Source: a virus
IMG/VR virus record: IMGVR_UViG_3300044922_000290
Span: 32,432 to 96,431 of that record
Strand: one strand, 5' to 3'
DNA: 64,000 bases
Position 1 is the first letter of the stretch. Each line of letters begins with the position of its first letter. A model generated the notes under the pieces. The model had not been told where the DNA came from and ran no database searches. It worked only from the letters and a program-made list of their open reading frames with translations. The translations under genes and the position numbers were made by a program. Positions 1 to 7,560 of the stretch are shown here, one piece after another.

Positions 1-238
1 GCATTTTAGCTGAAATACCTTTCTTAACTAATAAAGCTCTGAATAACCAAACATATTGTTGTCTTATCTGTACTACCTCTCTCTTTCTTGTAGAAGATTT
101 CAGAGTATCTATAGAAACATTATTCTTGGCACAAACAAACCTTAATACAGTACTTGCATTAATGTGGCCTGTCTTTGCACCATAAGTAAAAGAACTTCTA
201 TATACATCATTTAACCCTACAAATATCTCATACTTCAT
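1..238 (-). CDS. DnaA domain IV-like DNA-binding protein (partial, 3' end outside window)
   Basis: The first 79 residues are visible; the gene leaves the window at its left edge. Residues about 30-75 resemble the C-terminal DNA-binding domain of DnaA (Bac_DnaA_C): V-C-A-K-N-N-V-S-I-D-x-L, then S-T-R-K-R-E and a helix with R-Q-x-Y-V-W-L. In DnaA this part binds DnaA boxes through a helix-turn-helix. No AAA+ ATPase domain precedes it, because the start codon lies only about 30 residues upstream. It overlaps the gene before it by an ATGA junction, so the two are probably translationally coupled. A role at a phage or host origin is inferred. The missing C-terminus, which would carry the recognition helix, limits confidence. 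Confidence 0.5.
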   Translation of the reverse strand, partial: MKYEIFVGLNDVYRSSFTYGAKTGHINASTVLRFVCAKNNVSIDTLKSSTRKREVVQIRQQYVWLFRALLVKKGISAKM

Positions 239-561
239 ATTTTGCTTAAAATTTCATTAACTTTTTCTTCATTGCACATATGCCAACAATTTATCATATT
301 TCTTTTTTGGCACTCCAAAGAATAACTATCCTCAATTTGATCCCCAACTCCACCATTAATTATTAAATTGTAGTTTCCAAAGTACCTGTCTTCTACAGGA
401 ATAGGTCTGGGATTTTTAGGGTGGGTTATAAAAGAATACATTCTTTTAAAAATAAATATAGAGTTACCATTTAACTCTACGCTAGTTATATAAAACAAAG
501 GCTCATCCTCTAATGGTATACAGCTAGTAAAAGGATAAAAAGTTAAATCTTTGACTGTCAT
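235..561 (-). CDS. hypothetical protein, 108 aa
   Basis: I do not recognise this protein. It is rich in aromatic residues and beta-type sequence in the first half, then charged near its end. It carries three cysteines (residues about 14, 84 and 96) with no clear zinc-site spacing. The ATG overlaps the upstream stop as ATGA, and its own stop overlaps the next start the same way, so it sits inside a coupled run of small replication-arm genes. No signal peptide or membrane segment is visible. Confidence 0.7.
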   Translation of the reverse strand: MTVKDLTFYPFTSCIPLEDEPLFYITSVELNGNSIFIFKRMYSFITHPKNPRPIPVEDRYFGNYNLIINGGVGDQIEDSYSLECQKRNMINCWHMCNEEKVNEILSKI

Positions 562-758
562 AACCTGTTATAAATTAATCTTAAATCTTCTTCATCTTCT
601 TCTACTGTAGGCTCTAATACCTGTTGTAGTTCTTCTTTTGTAACTTCCTTATCAAATACTGTCCTGAAATACAAAACCAGAGACTCCACATTATTAGTAA
701 TCTCTGGTTTACGTAAACTTGCTAAACTATGTAATGCTAAGATTTCTTCTCTTTGCAT
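558..758 (-). CDS. small acidic hypothetical protein, 66 aa
   Basis: The start chosen is the ATG giving M-Q-R-E-E-I. A longer reading would need a TTG 24 bases upstream. The protein is helical and ends in an acidic stretch (E-E-D-E-E-D). It overlaps the upstream gene by 22 bases and the downstream gene by an ATGA junction. Function is unknown. Small acidic early phage proteins often bind host enzymes, but nothing here proves that. Confidence 0.65.
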   Translation of the reverse strand: MQREEILALHSLASLRKPEITNNVESLVLYFRTVFDKEVTKEELQQVLEPTVEEDEEDLRLIYNRL

Positions 759-1234
759 ATTTCTATTAATTTTACTAAACAAGCTAATTGAGCTTCTTCG
801 TAAGTTTTAAGAGTATCACTCTCTAAACAATCTAATTCTCCTTCCTTTTTTGGATTATTTAAATTATTAATAGAAAACCTATAATCACGATATACATTAG
901 CCCAATAAACTGAGTTTTCTAATTTATATTTTTTTCTAAAGAAATCAAACGCTTGTTGCCAAAGTGGTGCAGCAGTAAAAGGATTATCTAAAAAGAATTT
1001 CAACAACATAGGATTATGTGCAGCCTGAAAATTTGCAGGATTGTTCAAATCACTATTATAAATCCACTCTTTAGTATCTTCTATATAAGGAAGATTATCT
1101 GCATACTCGCTTTTAGGGTAGTCAAAAGGATTTCTTAGTCTTCCTTCATTATCATAGGTAGTAAAACAAGGTTCGTTAAAACCTAATTCTTTTAAAGCTA
1201 CTGCAATCTCATAAGGTACAAAATTATTTTCCAT
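737..1234 (-). CDS. conserved Bacteroidota phage hypothetical protein, 165 aa
   Basis: This resembles a small protein often seen in Bacteroidota phages and prophages. It starts with a V-P-Y-E-I-A-V-A-L-K-E-L-G-F type helix, has a central P-L-W-Q-Q-A-F-D-F-F-R-K-K-Y segment, and ends with a Y-E-E-A-Q-L-A-C-L-V-K-L-I-E helix. Its function is not known to me. It overlaps the zinc-ribbon microprotein gene upstream by 11 bases. Soluble, with no export signal. Confidence 0.75.
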   Translation of the reverse strand: MENNFVPYEIAVALKELGFNEPCFTTYDNEGRLRNPFDYPKSEYADNLPYIEDTKEWIYNSDLNNPANFQAAHNPMLLKFFLDNPFTAAPLWQQAFDFFRKKYKLENSVYWANVYRDYRFSINNLNNPKKEGELDCLESDTLKTYEEAQLACLVKLIEICKEKKS

Positions 1235-1349
1235 TAACTACAGGTTTAGGTGTACATACATGACCATCACTCCATTTAATACCTGGAGGAGGAGTTGTTT
1301 CTGGTGAAGTATATTTAGTACCACAACCACTACATATAAATTGATTCAT
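1224..1349 (-). CDS. zinc-ribbon-like microprotein, 41 aa
   Basis: A short gene with a clean ATG and TAA. The product has an N-terminal C-S-G-C pair (residues 6 and 9), a proline-rich linker, and a third cysteine near residue 32 beside a histidine. That could form a small zinc site. It fills the gap between its neighbours almost exactly and overlaps the next gene by 11 bases, which supports it being real. Function unknown. Confidence 0.65.
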   Translation of the reverse strand: MNQFICSGCGTKYTSPETTPPPGIKWSDGHVCTPKPVVNGK

Positions 1350-1360
1350 ATTATTAGTTT

Positions 1361-1603
1361 TTAAAATTCATATTCAGGTTTCCACGTATAAGAATGTAAC
1401 TTATAATCTCTACCAAACTTACTTGGCATATCCTTACTTATAAATACAGGCTCTTTCAATTCTTCAGGAGGATAAGTAGATACACCTTTCTCACCTACTA
1501 CATTAACTTGTAAAGTAGTATTGTTTTTAATAGCATCTTCTACATCATAACTACGAATATCTATACAACCTCTAAATATCTTTTTTACTGTTAATGTTTT
1601 CAT
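1361..1603 (-). CDS. hypothetical protein, 80 aa
   Basis: The ATG giving M-K-T-L-T-V-K-K is preferred to a GTG nine bases upstream that would overlap the previous stop. The protein is mostly beta-type with a basic N-terminus and ends with W-K-P-E-Y-E-F. I recognise no family. It lies in the tightly packed run between the helicase and the zinc-ribbon microprotein. Confidence 0.65.
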   Translation of the reverse strand: MKTLTVKKIFRGCIDIRSYDVEDAIKNNTTLQVNVVGEKGVSTYPPEELKEPVFISKDMPSKFGRDYKLHSYTWKPEYEF

Positions 1604-1604
1604 A

Positions 1605-1901
1605 TTATTCACTTAACCATTTAAATAATTCTTTGTATGTATCAAATTCGTATACTTTAACTTCTGAGTTAACTAAAGAAGTTACTAATTCAGAAAGAGA
1701 TTCAGTAGTTTCTGCGTAGTAACCATTACCCGCTGTAACCCCATATGTACATAAAACTATATAATCTCCTGACTCATATTCACTTCTGGTTATAAACCCC
1801 CTATCTCCAGCATTATCAAGAACTCCATAATATTTATTTGGAGAAACTTTTGAAGCTTCTATTGTTTTTAGTTTAGTTTTTACTGTTATTACTTCTTTCA
1901 T
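1605..1901 (-). CDS. hypothetical protein, 98 aa
   Basis: A small mixed alpha/beta protein. The C-terminus (Y-E-F-D-T-Y-K-E-L-F-K-W-L-S-E) resembles the ends of small accessory proteins common in Bacteroidota phages. A T-R-S-E-Y-E-S-G-D-Y-I segment suggests a small beta-barrel. It starts one base after the helicase stop, so it is probably translated with it. Function unknown. Confidence 0.7.
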   Translation of the reverse strand: MKEVITVKTKLKTIEASKVSPNKYYGVLDNAGDRGFITRSEYESGDYIVLCTYGVTAGNGYYAETTESLSELVTSLVNSEVKVYEFDTYKELFKWLSE

Positions 1902-1902
1902 T

Positions 1903-2931
1903 TTAGATATATTTTATACGTTTTGAATCTACCCCCTGAAGGGCGCTAGCTAACCAAACTTCATCTTGAGTATCTTTAGCTACTGTAATGTAAATCTGAG
2001 CTTTCTTATCTCCTTCAAGATTACAAGTCCTTAGTATTTTCTGTACTTGCAATTCTTCATTAGATTGTATTTGGTGTATTACAGCATGTTTTAGTCCTAC
2101 TCCTGTAAAACCCATACTCAACATGCCAATACAACTTAGTTTATTTACTTTCTTTTTTTGAAATAACTCTAAACTATCTTCTTTAGATTTACTATGATAA
2201 GAATGTTTACAGAGTTTATCAGCTACTTCAGTTAGTGTAGTAAATACTAATACTCTCTTTAAAGGCTTTATAAGGTTCTGTGCTGCTTTTAATTTACTTT
2301 CTAATCTATAGATATACTGAGCTCTTTTTAATGCAGCATTGTTCTTTACATGCACATATTTAGCATCAGAGAATGATAGCATTTTAAAGTATTCAAAAGT
2401 TTTAGTAAGTTTATTGTAAGCTGTTCTTTCTTCAGGAGTTAATGTAACTTCTTTTATGAATATTTCATAGTCACTTATAATGTTGTGGTCTATGGCTTGC
2501 TCTATACTATAATCATACTTAACAGTTAGCCCTAGTTCTTGCCTTATTTTCTGTTTATTCTTATTACCCAAAGTACCTGTTGCACCAACAATTCTCTTTG
2601 GTTTTCTACTTTTAATGACTTTATACTGATTATCTGAAATCTGATGGCACTCATCTATTATGAGTAAATCTAAATCCATTGGAAGCTCTTCTGAAGACCT
2701 TATATTAAGTAATGTAGGAGTAAATCCTAAATCCCATTTAAGTATTTCAGCTCTCCAGGAATCTAAGATAGAATTAAAAGGAGCTACAACAGCTATCTTT
2801 TTATCTTCTTTACCTCGTATAGAATCTATTAAAAGCTTTGTCTTTCCTACTCTACAAGCTACTACTATCAAACAATTATAATTATTATCTTTAATAGCCT
2901 GAACAGCTTCTGCTTGAATTTTATTCCTCAT
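1903..2931 (-). CDS. SF2 DNA helicase (UvsW/SNF2-like)
   Basis: A 342-residue superfamily 2 helicase that would unwind or remodel DNA at replication or recombination structures, using ATP. Visible motifs are a Q-A-E-A-V region at the start, Walker A at residues 25-31 (A-C-R-V-G-K-T), a D-E-C-H box at 93-96, and motif III G-A-T-G-T at 116-120. The C-terminal half has the S-M-G-F-T-G-V-G-L motif V. Motif VI (Q-x-x-Q-K-I-L-R-T-C) keeps the final arginine but is irregular. It is compact, like T4 UvsW-type and crAss-phage helicases, with no extra domains. It lies just downstream of the polymerase in the leftward operon. Confidence 0.88.
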   Translation of the reverse strand: MRNKIQAEAVQAIKDNNYNCLIVVACRVGKTKLLIDSIRGKEDKKIAVVAPFNSILDSWRAEILKWDLGFTPTLLNIRSSEELPMDLDLLIIDECHQISDNQYKVIKSRKPKRIVGATGTLGNKNKQKIRQELGLTVKYDYSIEQAIDHNIISDYEIFIKEVTLTPEERTAYNKLTKTFEYFKMLSFSDAKYVHVKNNAALKRAQYIYRLESKLKAAQNLIKPLKRVLVFTTLTEVADKLCKHSYHSKSKEDSLELFQKKKVNKLSCIGMLSMGFTGVGLKHAVIHQIQSNEELQVQKILRTCNLEGDKKAQIYITVAKDTQDEVWLASALQGVDSKRIKYI

Positions 2932-2934
2932 TTC

Positions 2935-3114
2935 CTAAACTACAGTGTTTTGCTTTATTTTTTCTTTTTTATATTCATACCTACTACACTCAAGCCAATT
3001 ATCTGTTATATTTTCTTTTCCATTCAAGGTTTTATATAATCTAACAGTTGGGCAAGGATTAGGTTTTTCTTTGATTATTTCACAAAGAGGTTGATTGTCT
3101 TTTATTGTACTCAT
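2935..3114 (-). CDS. hypothetical protein, 59 aa
   Basis: A small gene filling the space between polymerase and helicase, with clean ATG and TAG. The product has cysteines at residues 11, 21 and 43 (L-C-E-I, P-C-P-T, E-C-S-R), a P-T-V-R-L-Y-K-T segment, and a lysine-rich tail. Protein-like composition and exact fit between neighbours support it. I recognise no family; a metal site is possible. Confidence 0.65.
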   Translation of the reverse strand: MSTIKDNQPLCEIIKEKPNPCPTVRLYKTLNGKENITDNWLECSRYEYKKEKIKQNTVV

Positions 3115-3120
3115 GTTTAG

Positions 3121-4956
3121 TTATTTTTCCCAGTAGTCCGAAATCTTGCAATCTACTTCAAAGGGTACATTTTTTACAATTGCTTCAGCAGCTTCAATCA
3201 TTAACTTATTAAGAACTTCTTTCCATTCTTCTGCTTTTTCTGCAATAACTTCTGTTTGTATCTCATCATAAACAGATAGCAATATATAAGCTGGGTAGTT
3301 GTTACTATCTATATATTCCTGTATTTTTATTAAAGCAAGTTTGATAGCATCCGCATTTGCACCTTGGATAGGTGTGTTCATTGATGCTCTTTCTATTTCA
3401 CCTTGCCTTGTAAAGTTATTTTTATCTTGCCAGCCTTCAAACCACCTTACTCTTCTAAATGGAGCAGGAGTTCTTATGTAACCTCTTGTTTTACCAAGAG
3501 TACCTAGCATTTTAAGAAATTTATCTACACCAGGAACAATCTTAAAAAACTTTTTAATAATCTTATCAGCTTGGTCTACAGATATTTGCATAGTATCTGC
3601 CAACTTAAATTTTGACATGCCATATGCTAATCCAAAGTTTACAGTCTTCTGCACATCTCTGTATGTAACACCAGGTTTAAAAGGAGTTTCTTTCTTTACA
3701 TCAGTAATAGGTATATCAAAAGTAGCTGCACAAAGAACACTATGTAAATCTTCTTTATTCTTAAAAGAGTTAACCCATAAAGGGTCTTCACTAAATTCAG
3801 CTATAATTCTTAATTCGGCTCCTGAGAAATCTCCACCAACTATTTTATACCCGTCTCTAGGTATAAAGCAACTTCTAATCTTTTTTGCTAATTCTCCTTT
3901 ACTTGGTATTTGATTAAGATTAGGCTCACTTACTGAAATTCTGCCAGTTGATAGAAGTTGCCATATGTTACAATGTATTCTACCTGTCTTTTTGTTTATA
4001 AACTTAAGAAAATCTCTACCAAAAGAAGAAGCCAGCTTATTGTTTTTGTTGTATTCAATAAGCTTTGCTATAATAGGATGATTACTTTTATTTGTTTGTA
4101 AAAACCTATCACCTGTTGTATCAGTAGCAAAGCCTAACTTTCTTACTATTTCTAGTTTCTGCTTTGCTGAAGCCCAATTTATATCAAGTGTCCTTTCTTC
4201 AAAGCCAAATAAGTTACCTTGAGTATATCTAGGTACATAAGATTTAAGTTTTGGTTCAGCCATAAGTAAAGTATCTAATTCTTCCTCACCTTGTTTAGTA
4301 AGAGCTTCAGTTACTTCACATACTTCCAGCCATTTCTTTTCATCTAACCTAATTCCGTTAAATTCTAACTTGGCAAACACTTTAGTAACTTCATTTTCTA
4401 GCCATACAAGATTGCCTAAATCCCATTTTTCTAGTTCTACAAGTTGTTTATCTCTAATATCTTGTAACAAGAGAACATCTTTAGCTGCATATTCTATTAC
4501 CCTATCACTAAGTTTCTCTGAATGTATTACACCTCGTATAGATTTATCTAATACAGTTGTAGTATATTTTAAAGCTAATGCAGCTAATCCTAATGCTCTA
4601 TCTTCTATACCTGTTGTAAGTATACATTCAGCCAGGAATGTATCGTAGAGTATTGTAGGATATATACCAACGCTATAAAAGAATTTTAAATCATACTTGG
4701 CATTTTGTAGAAGTAAGAACTTGTTTTCTAACAGGTCTTTAAACAACCTAATATCATTACAAGTACAATCTATGACATATTGATTATATCTATCACCCAA
4801 CTGTAAAGTAAGTACATAGCCATCTATAAATCCACCTACAGTTTCTGTGTCAACTTGTACTTCAAACTTATCCTCAAAATAATCCAATACATCTTGACAA
4901 GTAGCTAATTTATAGGTATCTGTATCAAACAATCTATTACTTACTAAGTATATCAT
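3121..4956 (-). CDS. family A DNA polymerase with 3'-5' exonuclease
   Basis: The replicative polymerase of the phage, 611 residues. The N-terminal third is a DEDDy proofreading exonuclease: V-D-T-E at about 35-38, N-A-K-Y-D at 85-89, and Y-A-A-K-D at 156-160. The polymerase domain shows motif A (G-G-D-F-S-G-A-E-L-R, catalytic Asp 376), motif B (K-T-V-N-F-G-L-A-Y-G, 437-446), and motif C as V-Y-D-E, where many Pol I enzymes have V-H-D-E. There is no 5'-3' exonuclease domain. The ATG at an ATGA overlap was chosen; a longer reading would need a TTG and adds a tail unlike the family. Crassvirales carry either family A or family B polymerases. Confidence 0.95.
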   Translation of the reverse strand: MIYLVSNRLFDTDTYKLATCQDVLDYFEDKFEVQVDTETVGGFIDGYVLTLQLGDRYNQYVIDCTCNDIRLFKDLLENKFLLLQNAKYDLKFFYSVGIYPTILYDTFLAECILTTGIEDRALGLAALALKYTTTVLDKSIRGVIHSEKLSDRVIEYAAKDVLLLQDIRDKQLVELEKWDLGNLVWLENEVTKVFAKLEFNGIRLDEKKWLEVCEVTEALTKQGEEELDTLLMAEPKLKSYVPRYTQGNLFGFEERTLDINWASAKQKLEIVRKLGFATDTTGDRFLQTNKSNHPIIAKLIEYNKNNKLASSFGRDFLKFINKKTGRIHCNIWQLLSTGRISVSEPNLNQIPSKGELAKKIRSCFIPRDGYKIVGGDFSGAELRIIAEFSEDPLWVNSFKNKEDLHSVLCAATFDIPITDVKKETPFKPGVTYRDVQKTVNFGLAYGMSKFKLADTMQISVDQADKIIKKFFKIVPGVDKFLKMLGTLGKTRGYIRTPAPFRRVRWFEGWQDKNNFTRQGEIERASMNTPIQGANADAIKLALIKIQEYIDSNNYPAYILLSVYDEIQTEVIAEKAEEWKEVLNKLMIEAAEAIVKNVPFEVDCKISDYWEK

Positions 4957-5153
4957 ACACTTCCATTTATTATATAAGGTATAGCAGCAGCAAGAAAAGT
5001 TCCTAAAATGACTACTATTATAGCTCCTGCTGACCAAGATAATATAGCATCATCAGTAGCAAACCAAGACCGCATTACAAACCTACCTATCCAATAAGGT
5101 ACAAATATAATAGCAGCTATACTGACTATTACAATTATCGTTCTTTCTATCAT
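4953..5153 (-). CDS. small membrane protein, 66 aa, two TM segments
   Basis: Two hydrophobic stretches (residues about 4-22 and 37-58) separated by a charged loop containing R-F-V-M-R-S-W-F-A-T-D-D. The ATG at an ATGA junction with the upstream stop is preferred over one 12 bases earlier. It overlaps the polymerase start by ATGA. An inner-membrane location is inferred from the sequence. Function unknown. Confidence 0.65.
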   Translation of the reverse strand: MIERTIIVIVSIAAIIFVPYWIGRFVMRSWFATDDAILSWSAGAIIVVILGTFLAAAIPYIINGSV

Positions 5154-5419
5154 AACTTTAAACATTTATTACAGTAATACTTTTCTCCTTCTTCTAATGG
5201 TTCCCCATTAAACCTTTTACTACACCATTCGCATTGTAAAGGCTTTAATTTGATTCCAAGATGTTCTTCAGTATTCTTATCCCAATGTTCCAATAAAGTC
5301 TTTCTAAGCTCTTGTATTTGCCTTACAATTAATAATTCAGAAGGAGTAAAGCTAGACATATTAAATGTTAATCCAGATACTCTAGCTTTAGACCAATTTC
5401 TTTCTCTTGCTTTACTCAT
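5150..5419 (-). CDS. zinc-ribbon protein, 89 aa
   Basis: The C-terminal third has two C-x-x-C pairs (C-E-W-C and C-N-K-C) about 20 residues apart, a treble-clef or zinc-ribbon arrangement. The N-terminal part is basic and helical (S-K-A-R-E-R-N-W-S-K). The ATG inside an 8-base overlap with the previous gene was taken. It could bind nucleic acid or a host transcription factor, but that is inference. Confidence 0.68.
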   Translation of the reverse strand: MSKARERNWSKARVSGLTFNMSSFTPSELLIVRQIQELRKTLLEHWDKNTEEHLGIKLKPLQCEWCSKRFNGEPLEEGEKYYCNKCLKL

Positions 5420-5576
5420 CTTTAAGCATTTCATCAAAACCTACTCCACCATTACCTTTCCACCAAGTTTCTTCTAATTTCTTTTTAACAAGAGTTCTTA
5501 GACTTTCCATAGTATGGTCATGTGCAATTAATTCCTTAACTGCATTAAGTATTTCTTCAGTTGTTTTTTCTATCAT
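5412..5576 (-). CDS. small helical hypothetical protein, 54 aa
   Basis: Starts at an ATG preceded by an A/G-rich leader (AAAAGAAGAGAA), one of the few sites here resembling a purine-rich ribosome binding site. The product is helical and charged, with W-W-K-G-N-G-G-V-G-F near the end. It overlaps the microprotein before it and the zinc-ribbon gene after it. Function unknown. Confidence 0.6.
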   Translation of the reverse strand: MIEKTTEEILNAVKELIAHDHTMESLRTLVKKKLEETWWKGNGGVGFDEMLKDE

Positions 5577-5656
5577 TTCTCTTCTTTTAAAATTATAAAT
5601 ATTGTAGGTAATACTACAAATATAAATATACAAGCACCTAGTAGTAGTATTTTCAT
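5573..5656 (-). CDS. single-pass membrane microprotein, 27 aa
   Basis: The product is M-K-I-L-L-L-G-A-C, then a continuous hydrophobic stretch, ending in K-E-E-K. This is the pattern of a one-helix membrane peptide. The stop overlaps the next start (AAATGATAG), and the gene exactly fills the gap. Very short genes are uncertain from sequence alone. Confidence 0.5.
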   Translation of the reverse strand: MKILLLGACIFIFVVLPTIFIILKEEK

Positions 5657-5658
5657 TC

Positions 5659-5850
5659 TTAAACTTTATTTAACTGTGACTCTTTGTCCATTGTGCTATT
5701 GTAACTTTTAACAAGTTTTTCAGCAAATTGTAAATCTGTTGTTGTTAAAATTAAGTTTCTATTTTGCAAAATTTCTCCTCTGTGTATTTCATATTGTGTC
5801 GGATACTTACGTTTAAGTAAGATAAGAATATCTTTAGTGTGCGGTTGCAT
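5659..5850 (-). CDS. hypothetical protein, 63 aa
   Basis: A small soluble protein with a helix-rich first half (K-D-I-L-I-L-L-K-R-K-Y) and T-T-T-D-L-Q-F-A-E-K-L-V-K-S-Y in the second, like a small substrate- or peptide-binding fold. No family recognised. It starts three bases after the preceding stop, in the same leftward transcript. Confidence 0.6.
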   Translation of the reverse strand: MQPHTKDILILLKRKYPTQYEIHRGEILQNRNLILTTTDLQFAEKLVKSYNSTMDKESQLNKV

Positions 5851-5852
5851 TG

Positions 5853-6053
5853 TTATTCTAATGGTTTAAAATTAGCTTCTATTATAGCATACAATGTTCT
5901 GTATATTACAATAACAGGTAGGCAAATTAGGTATATAATTATAGGAAATATGTGTGTAGGTTTTATTTTTTCGCCCCTATTAGCTAATGGTCTTATACAC
6001 CATCCATAAATTATAAATACAATAGCAGTTAATATTATTTTTGTTAGTGTCAT
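5853..6053 (-). CDS. small membrane protein, 66 aa, two TM segments
   Basis: Hydrophobic segments at residues about 5-22 and 36-55 are separated by a basic loop (R-P-L-A-N-R-G-E-K-I-K), so the loop probably faces the cytoplasm. No export cleavage site. Unknown role; one of several tiny membrane proteins in this early arm. Confidence 0.62.
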   Translation of the reverse strand: MTLTKIILTAIVFIIYGWCIRPLANRGEKIKPTHIFPIIIYLICLPVIVIYRTLYAIIEANFKPLE

Positions 6054-6080
6054 ATTTTTATTTGTTAAAGTTGGTTAAAA

Positions 6081-6227
6081 TTATATGTTTATTTCTAAAA
6101 ATGTAAGGTCTGCCCTAATGCTTGCATCGGTTTTATAGGGTAGTTTCCATCCGTCAAAGACTATACAGGTGTTCCACCAACTTATCGGTGCAAAACATAT
6201 AAATCTTATGTAAAATCTTGGTTTCAT
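6081..6227 (-). CDS. hypothetical protein, 48 aa
   Basis: A small gene with a TAATG junction to the upstream gene. The product is aromatic-rich: R-F-Y-I-R-F-I-C-F-A-P-I-S-W-W, then F-D-G-W-K-L-P-Y. It is the last gene of a cassette with a somewhat higher GC content and different codons than its surroundings. Function unknown. Confidence 0.55.
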   Translation of the reverse strand: MKPRFYIRFICFAPISWWNTCIVFDGWKLPYKTDASIRADLTFLEINI

Positions 6228-6508
6228 TATTTGGTGTTAGAGTTGGTTTCGTAGTGTTTATATAATTCAGCACGCTTGTACTGCACTTGTGTATCTATGT
6301 GTGTAAAAAAATCATTACCATTGGAGTAAAAATTATCTTCTACCCATTTTATAGCATTTAAAACCTCTTGCTCTATCTGTTCACGCTCTTTGGGGAGTAA
6401 CTCTGTAAGCATTTCTATTACCTCATCATAGGTAACGTAATCTTTATTCTTATCATTTTCTTTTGCTGTTTTTGCATTTGCTATAGCTTCCTGTAACGCT
6501 GTTTCCAT
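6227..6508 (-). CDS. conserved phage hypothetical protein, 93 aa
   Basis: Helical and charged. The central W-V-E-D-N-F-Y-S-N-G-N-D-F-F-T-H segment resembles small accessory proteins in Bacteroidota prophages. No catalytic motif is visible. It shares the GC-richer composition of the 6.1-8.6 kb cassette and ends in a TAATG overlap with the next gene. Confidence 0.65.
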   Translation of the reverse strand: METALQEAIANAKTAKENDKNKDYVTYDEVIEMLTELLPKEREQIEQEVLNAIKWVEDNFYSNGNDFFTHIDTQVQYKRAELYKHYETNSNTK

Positions 6509-6509
6509 G

Positions 6510-6908
6510 TTAGTTAGATTTGGTAATTAGTTCTGTTCCTGTAAGGGTGAAGTATAGGTTTTGAAGTTGGTGTAAGTACTTATAGTTTAATGGTTTCCCA
6601 AAATCAACACTTAATAATCCATCATCAAAAGTTACAATTAACATTCCATTGCCTATTGAGTAAGACGACTGTTTAAATCCATCTTTTTTATCGGTAATTT
6701 TCTCAAACCCCGACCTTAGTAGTATATCTTCTGTAAGGGGGATAGGTTGATACCAAGCAACCGTATTTTTACCGTTTACTATCAGTTCGTGTTCAATGCT
6801 TTCTACCTTGCATATATCAAAATGCTCTTTTTCATCGGGCGTACCAGGTACTCTTGTGTAATAGTGATGGTAAATTAAATTACCAATTCTAAGTTCTTTC
6901 GCTGTCAT
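6510..6908 (-). CDS. conserved Bacteroidota phage protein (ELRIGNL family), 132 aa
   Basis: Recognisable as a protein widespread in Bacteroidota phages and prophages. It opens with A-K-E-L-R-I-G-N-L-I, has a central P-I-P-L-T-E-D-I-L-L-R-S-G-F, and ends with Y-L-H-Q-L-Q-N-L-Y-F-T-L-T-G-T-E-L. No biochemical function is known to me. The family is typical of accessory cassettes, which fits the idea that this block was acquired as a unit. Confidence 0.75.
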   Translation of the reverse strand: MTAKELRIGNLIYHHYYTRVPGTPDEKEHFDICKVESIEHELIVNGKNTVAWYQPIPLTEDILLRSGFEKITDKKDGFKQSSYSIGNGMLIVTFDDGLLSVDFGKPLNYKYLHQLQNLYFTLTGTELITKSN

Positions 6909-6919
6909 TTCTTCTATCT

Positions 6920-7279
6920 TTAAAACTTGTTAATACTTAGGTATTGCTTGATGGCTTCGGCTGCTTTTTGGGCTTCATGTTCTGTTTTAAAGCAGTTACC
7001 AGCTAATATTCTTGGGTTGTCTAAATCGTGGTGAGTATAATTTGTTTTCCTAACCTTAAACCAATCATTTATATAGTAATAATCCTCAAGTAATTTTGGT
7101 TGCCACCTCTGCTCTGTTTCAATTGGTGCTTGCTCTGTTGTATCAATAGGCTGATAGGTTTCTTGTCCTTTAGAAAAGTATAAGTCCTCTAATCTTTTAA
7201 GCCTTTCATTCATATCGGATATTAGACATTCTACTTGCGTTAATAATTTAGCATTATCCTGTTCTATTAAGTCAGTCAT
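6920..7279 (-). CDS. hypothetical phage protein with N-terminal coiled coil, 119 aa
   Basis: Residues 1-35 form a short coiled coil (heptads around E-C-L-I-S-D-M-N-E-R-L-K-R-L). After a T/E/P-rich linker the C-terminal half contains D-Y-Y-Y-I-N-D-W-F and G-N-C-F-K-T-E-H-E-A-Q-K-A-A-E-A-I, a module common in Bacteroidota phage accessory proteins. It overlaps the next upstream gene by 8 bases. Function unknown. Confidence 0.68.
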   Translation of the reverse strand: MTDLIEQDNAKLLTQVECLISDMNERLKRLEDLYFSKGQETYQPIDTTEQAPIETEQRWQPKLLEDYYYINDWFKVRKTNYTHHDLDNPRILAGNCFKTEHEAQKAAEAIKQYLSINKF

Positions 7280-7550
7280 TTGATGTGGGTTTAAGGGTTT
7301 GTAGTTCGGTTAGAAGTTCTAAGTATAAATCATAGTTTACTAAAAAACTTGGCAATATTTCTATTCTTGCTGCTATATCCTCTATTGGTTTCATTTTACT
7401 TTTCAGCAATCGCTCTACTGCTTGCTTATAGGCTGTTGCGCCATCAATAAAACCGTGTGTATAGGTTATTTTATGTGGCGGGGTATATGTTGCTTCTTGA
7501 AACTCGCTTGACTTTTCAGCTTCTTGCTGCCATTCTTTCGGTAGTGTCAT
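7272..7550 (-). CDS. hypothetical protein, 92 aa
   Basis: Soluble and helical at the C-terminus. A G-F-I-D-G-A-T-A-Y-K-Q-A segment in the middle is typical of small Bacteroidota prophage proteins. Member of the GC-richer cassette. No function can be assigned. Confidence 0.65.
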   Translation of the reverse strand: MTLPKEWQQEAEKSSEFQEATYTPPHKITYTHGFIDGATAYKQAVERLLKSKMKPIEDIAARIEILPSFLVNYDLYLELLTELQTLKPTSND

Positions 7551-7560
7551 GGTGTTTGTT

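Noticed and set aside
3121-5037. Longer polymerase start at a TTG adding 27 residues
   Set aside because: The extra residues are cysteine and serine rich, unlike the family, and overlap the upstream gene; the ATG at the ATGA junction is better.
6081-6227. CCCTA/TAGGG inverted repeat as another closed RNA element
   Set aside because: The stem is short and the region encodes a plausible 48-aa protein with a coupled start.
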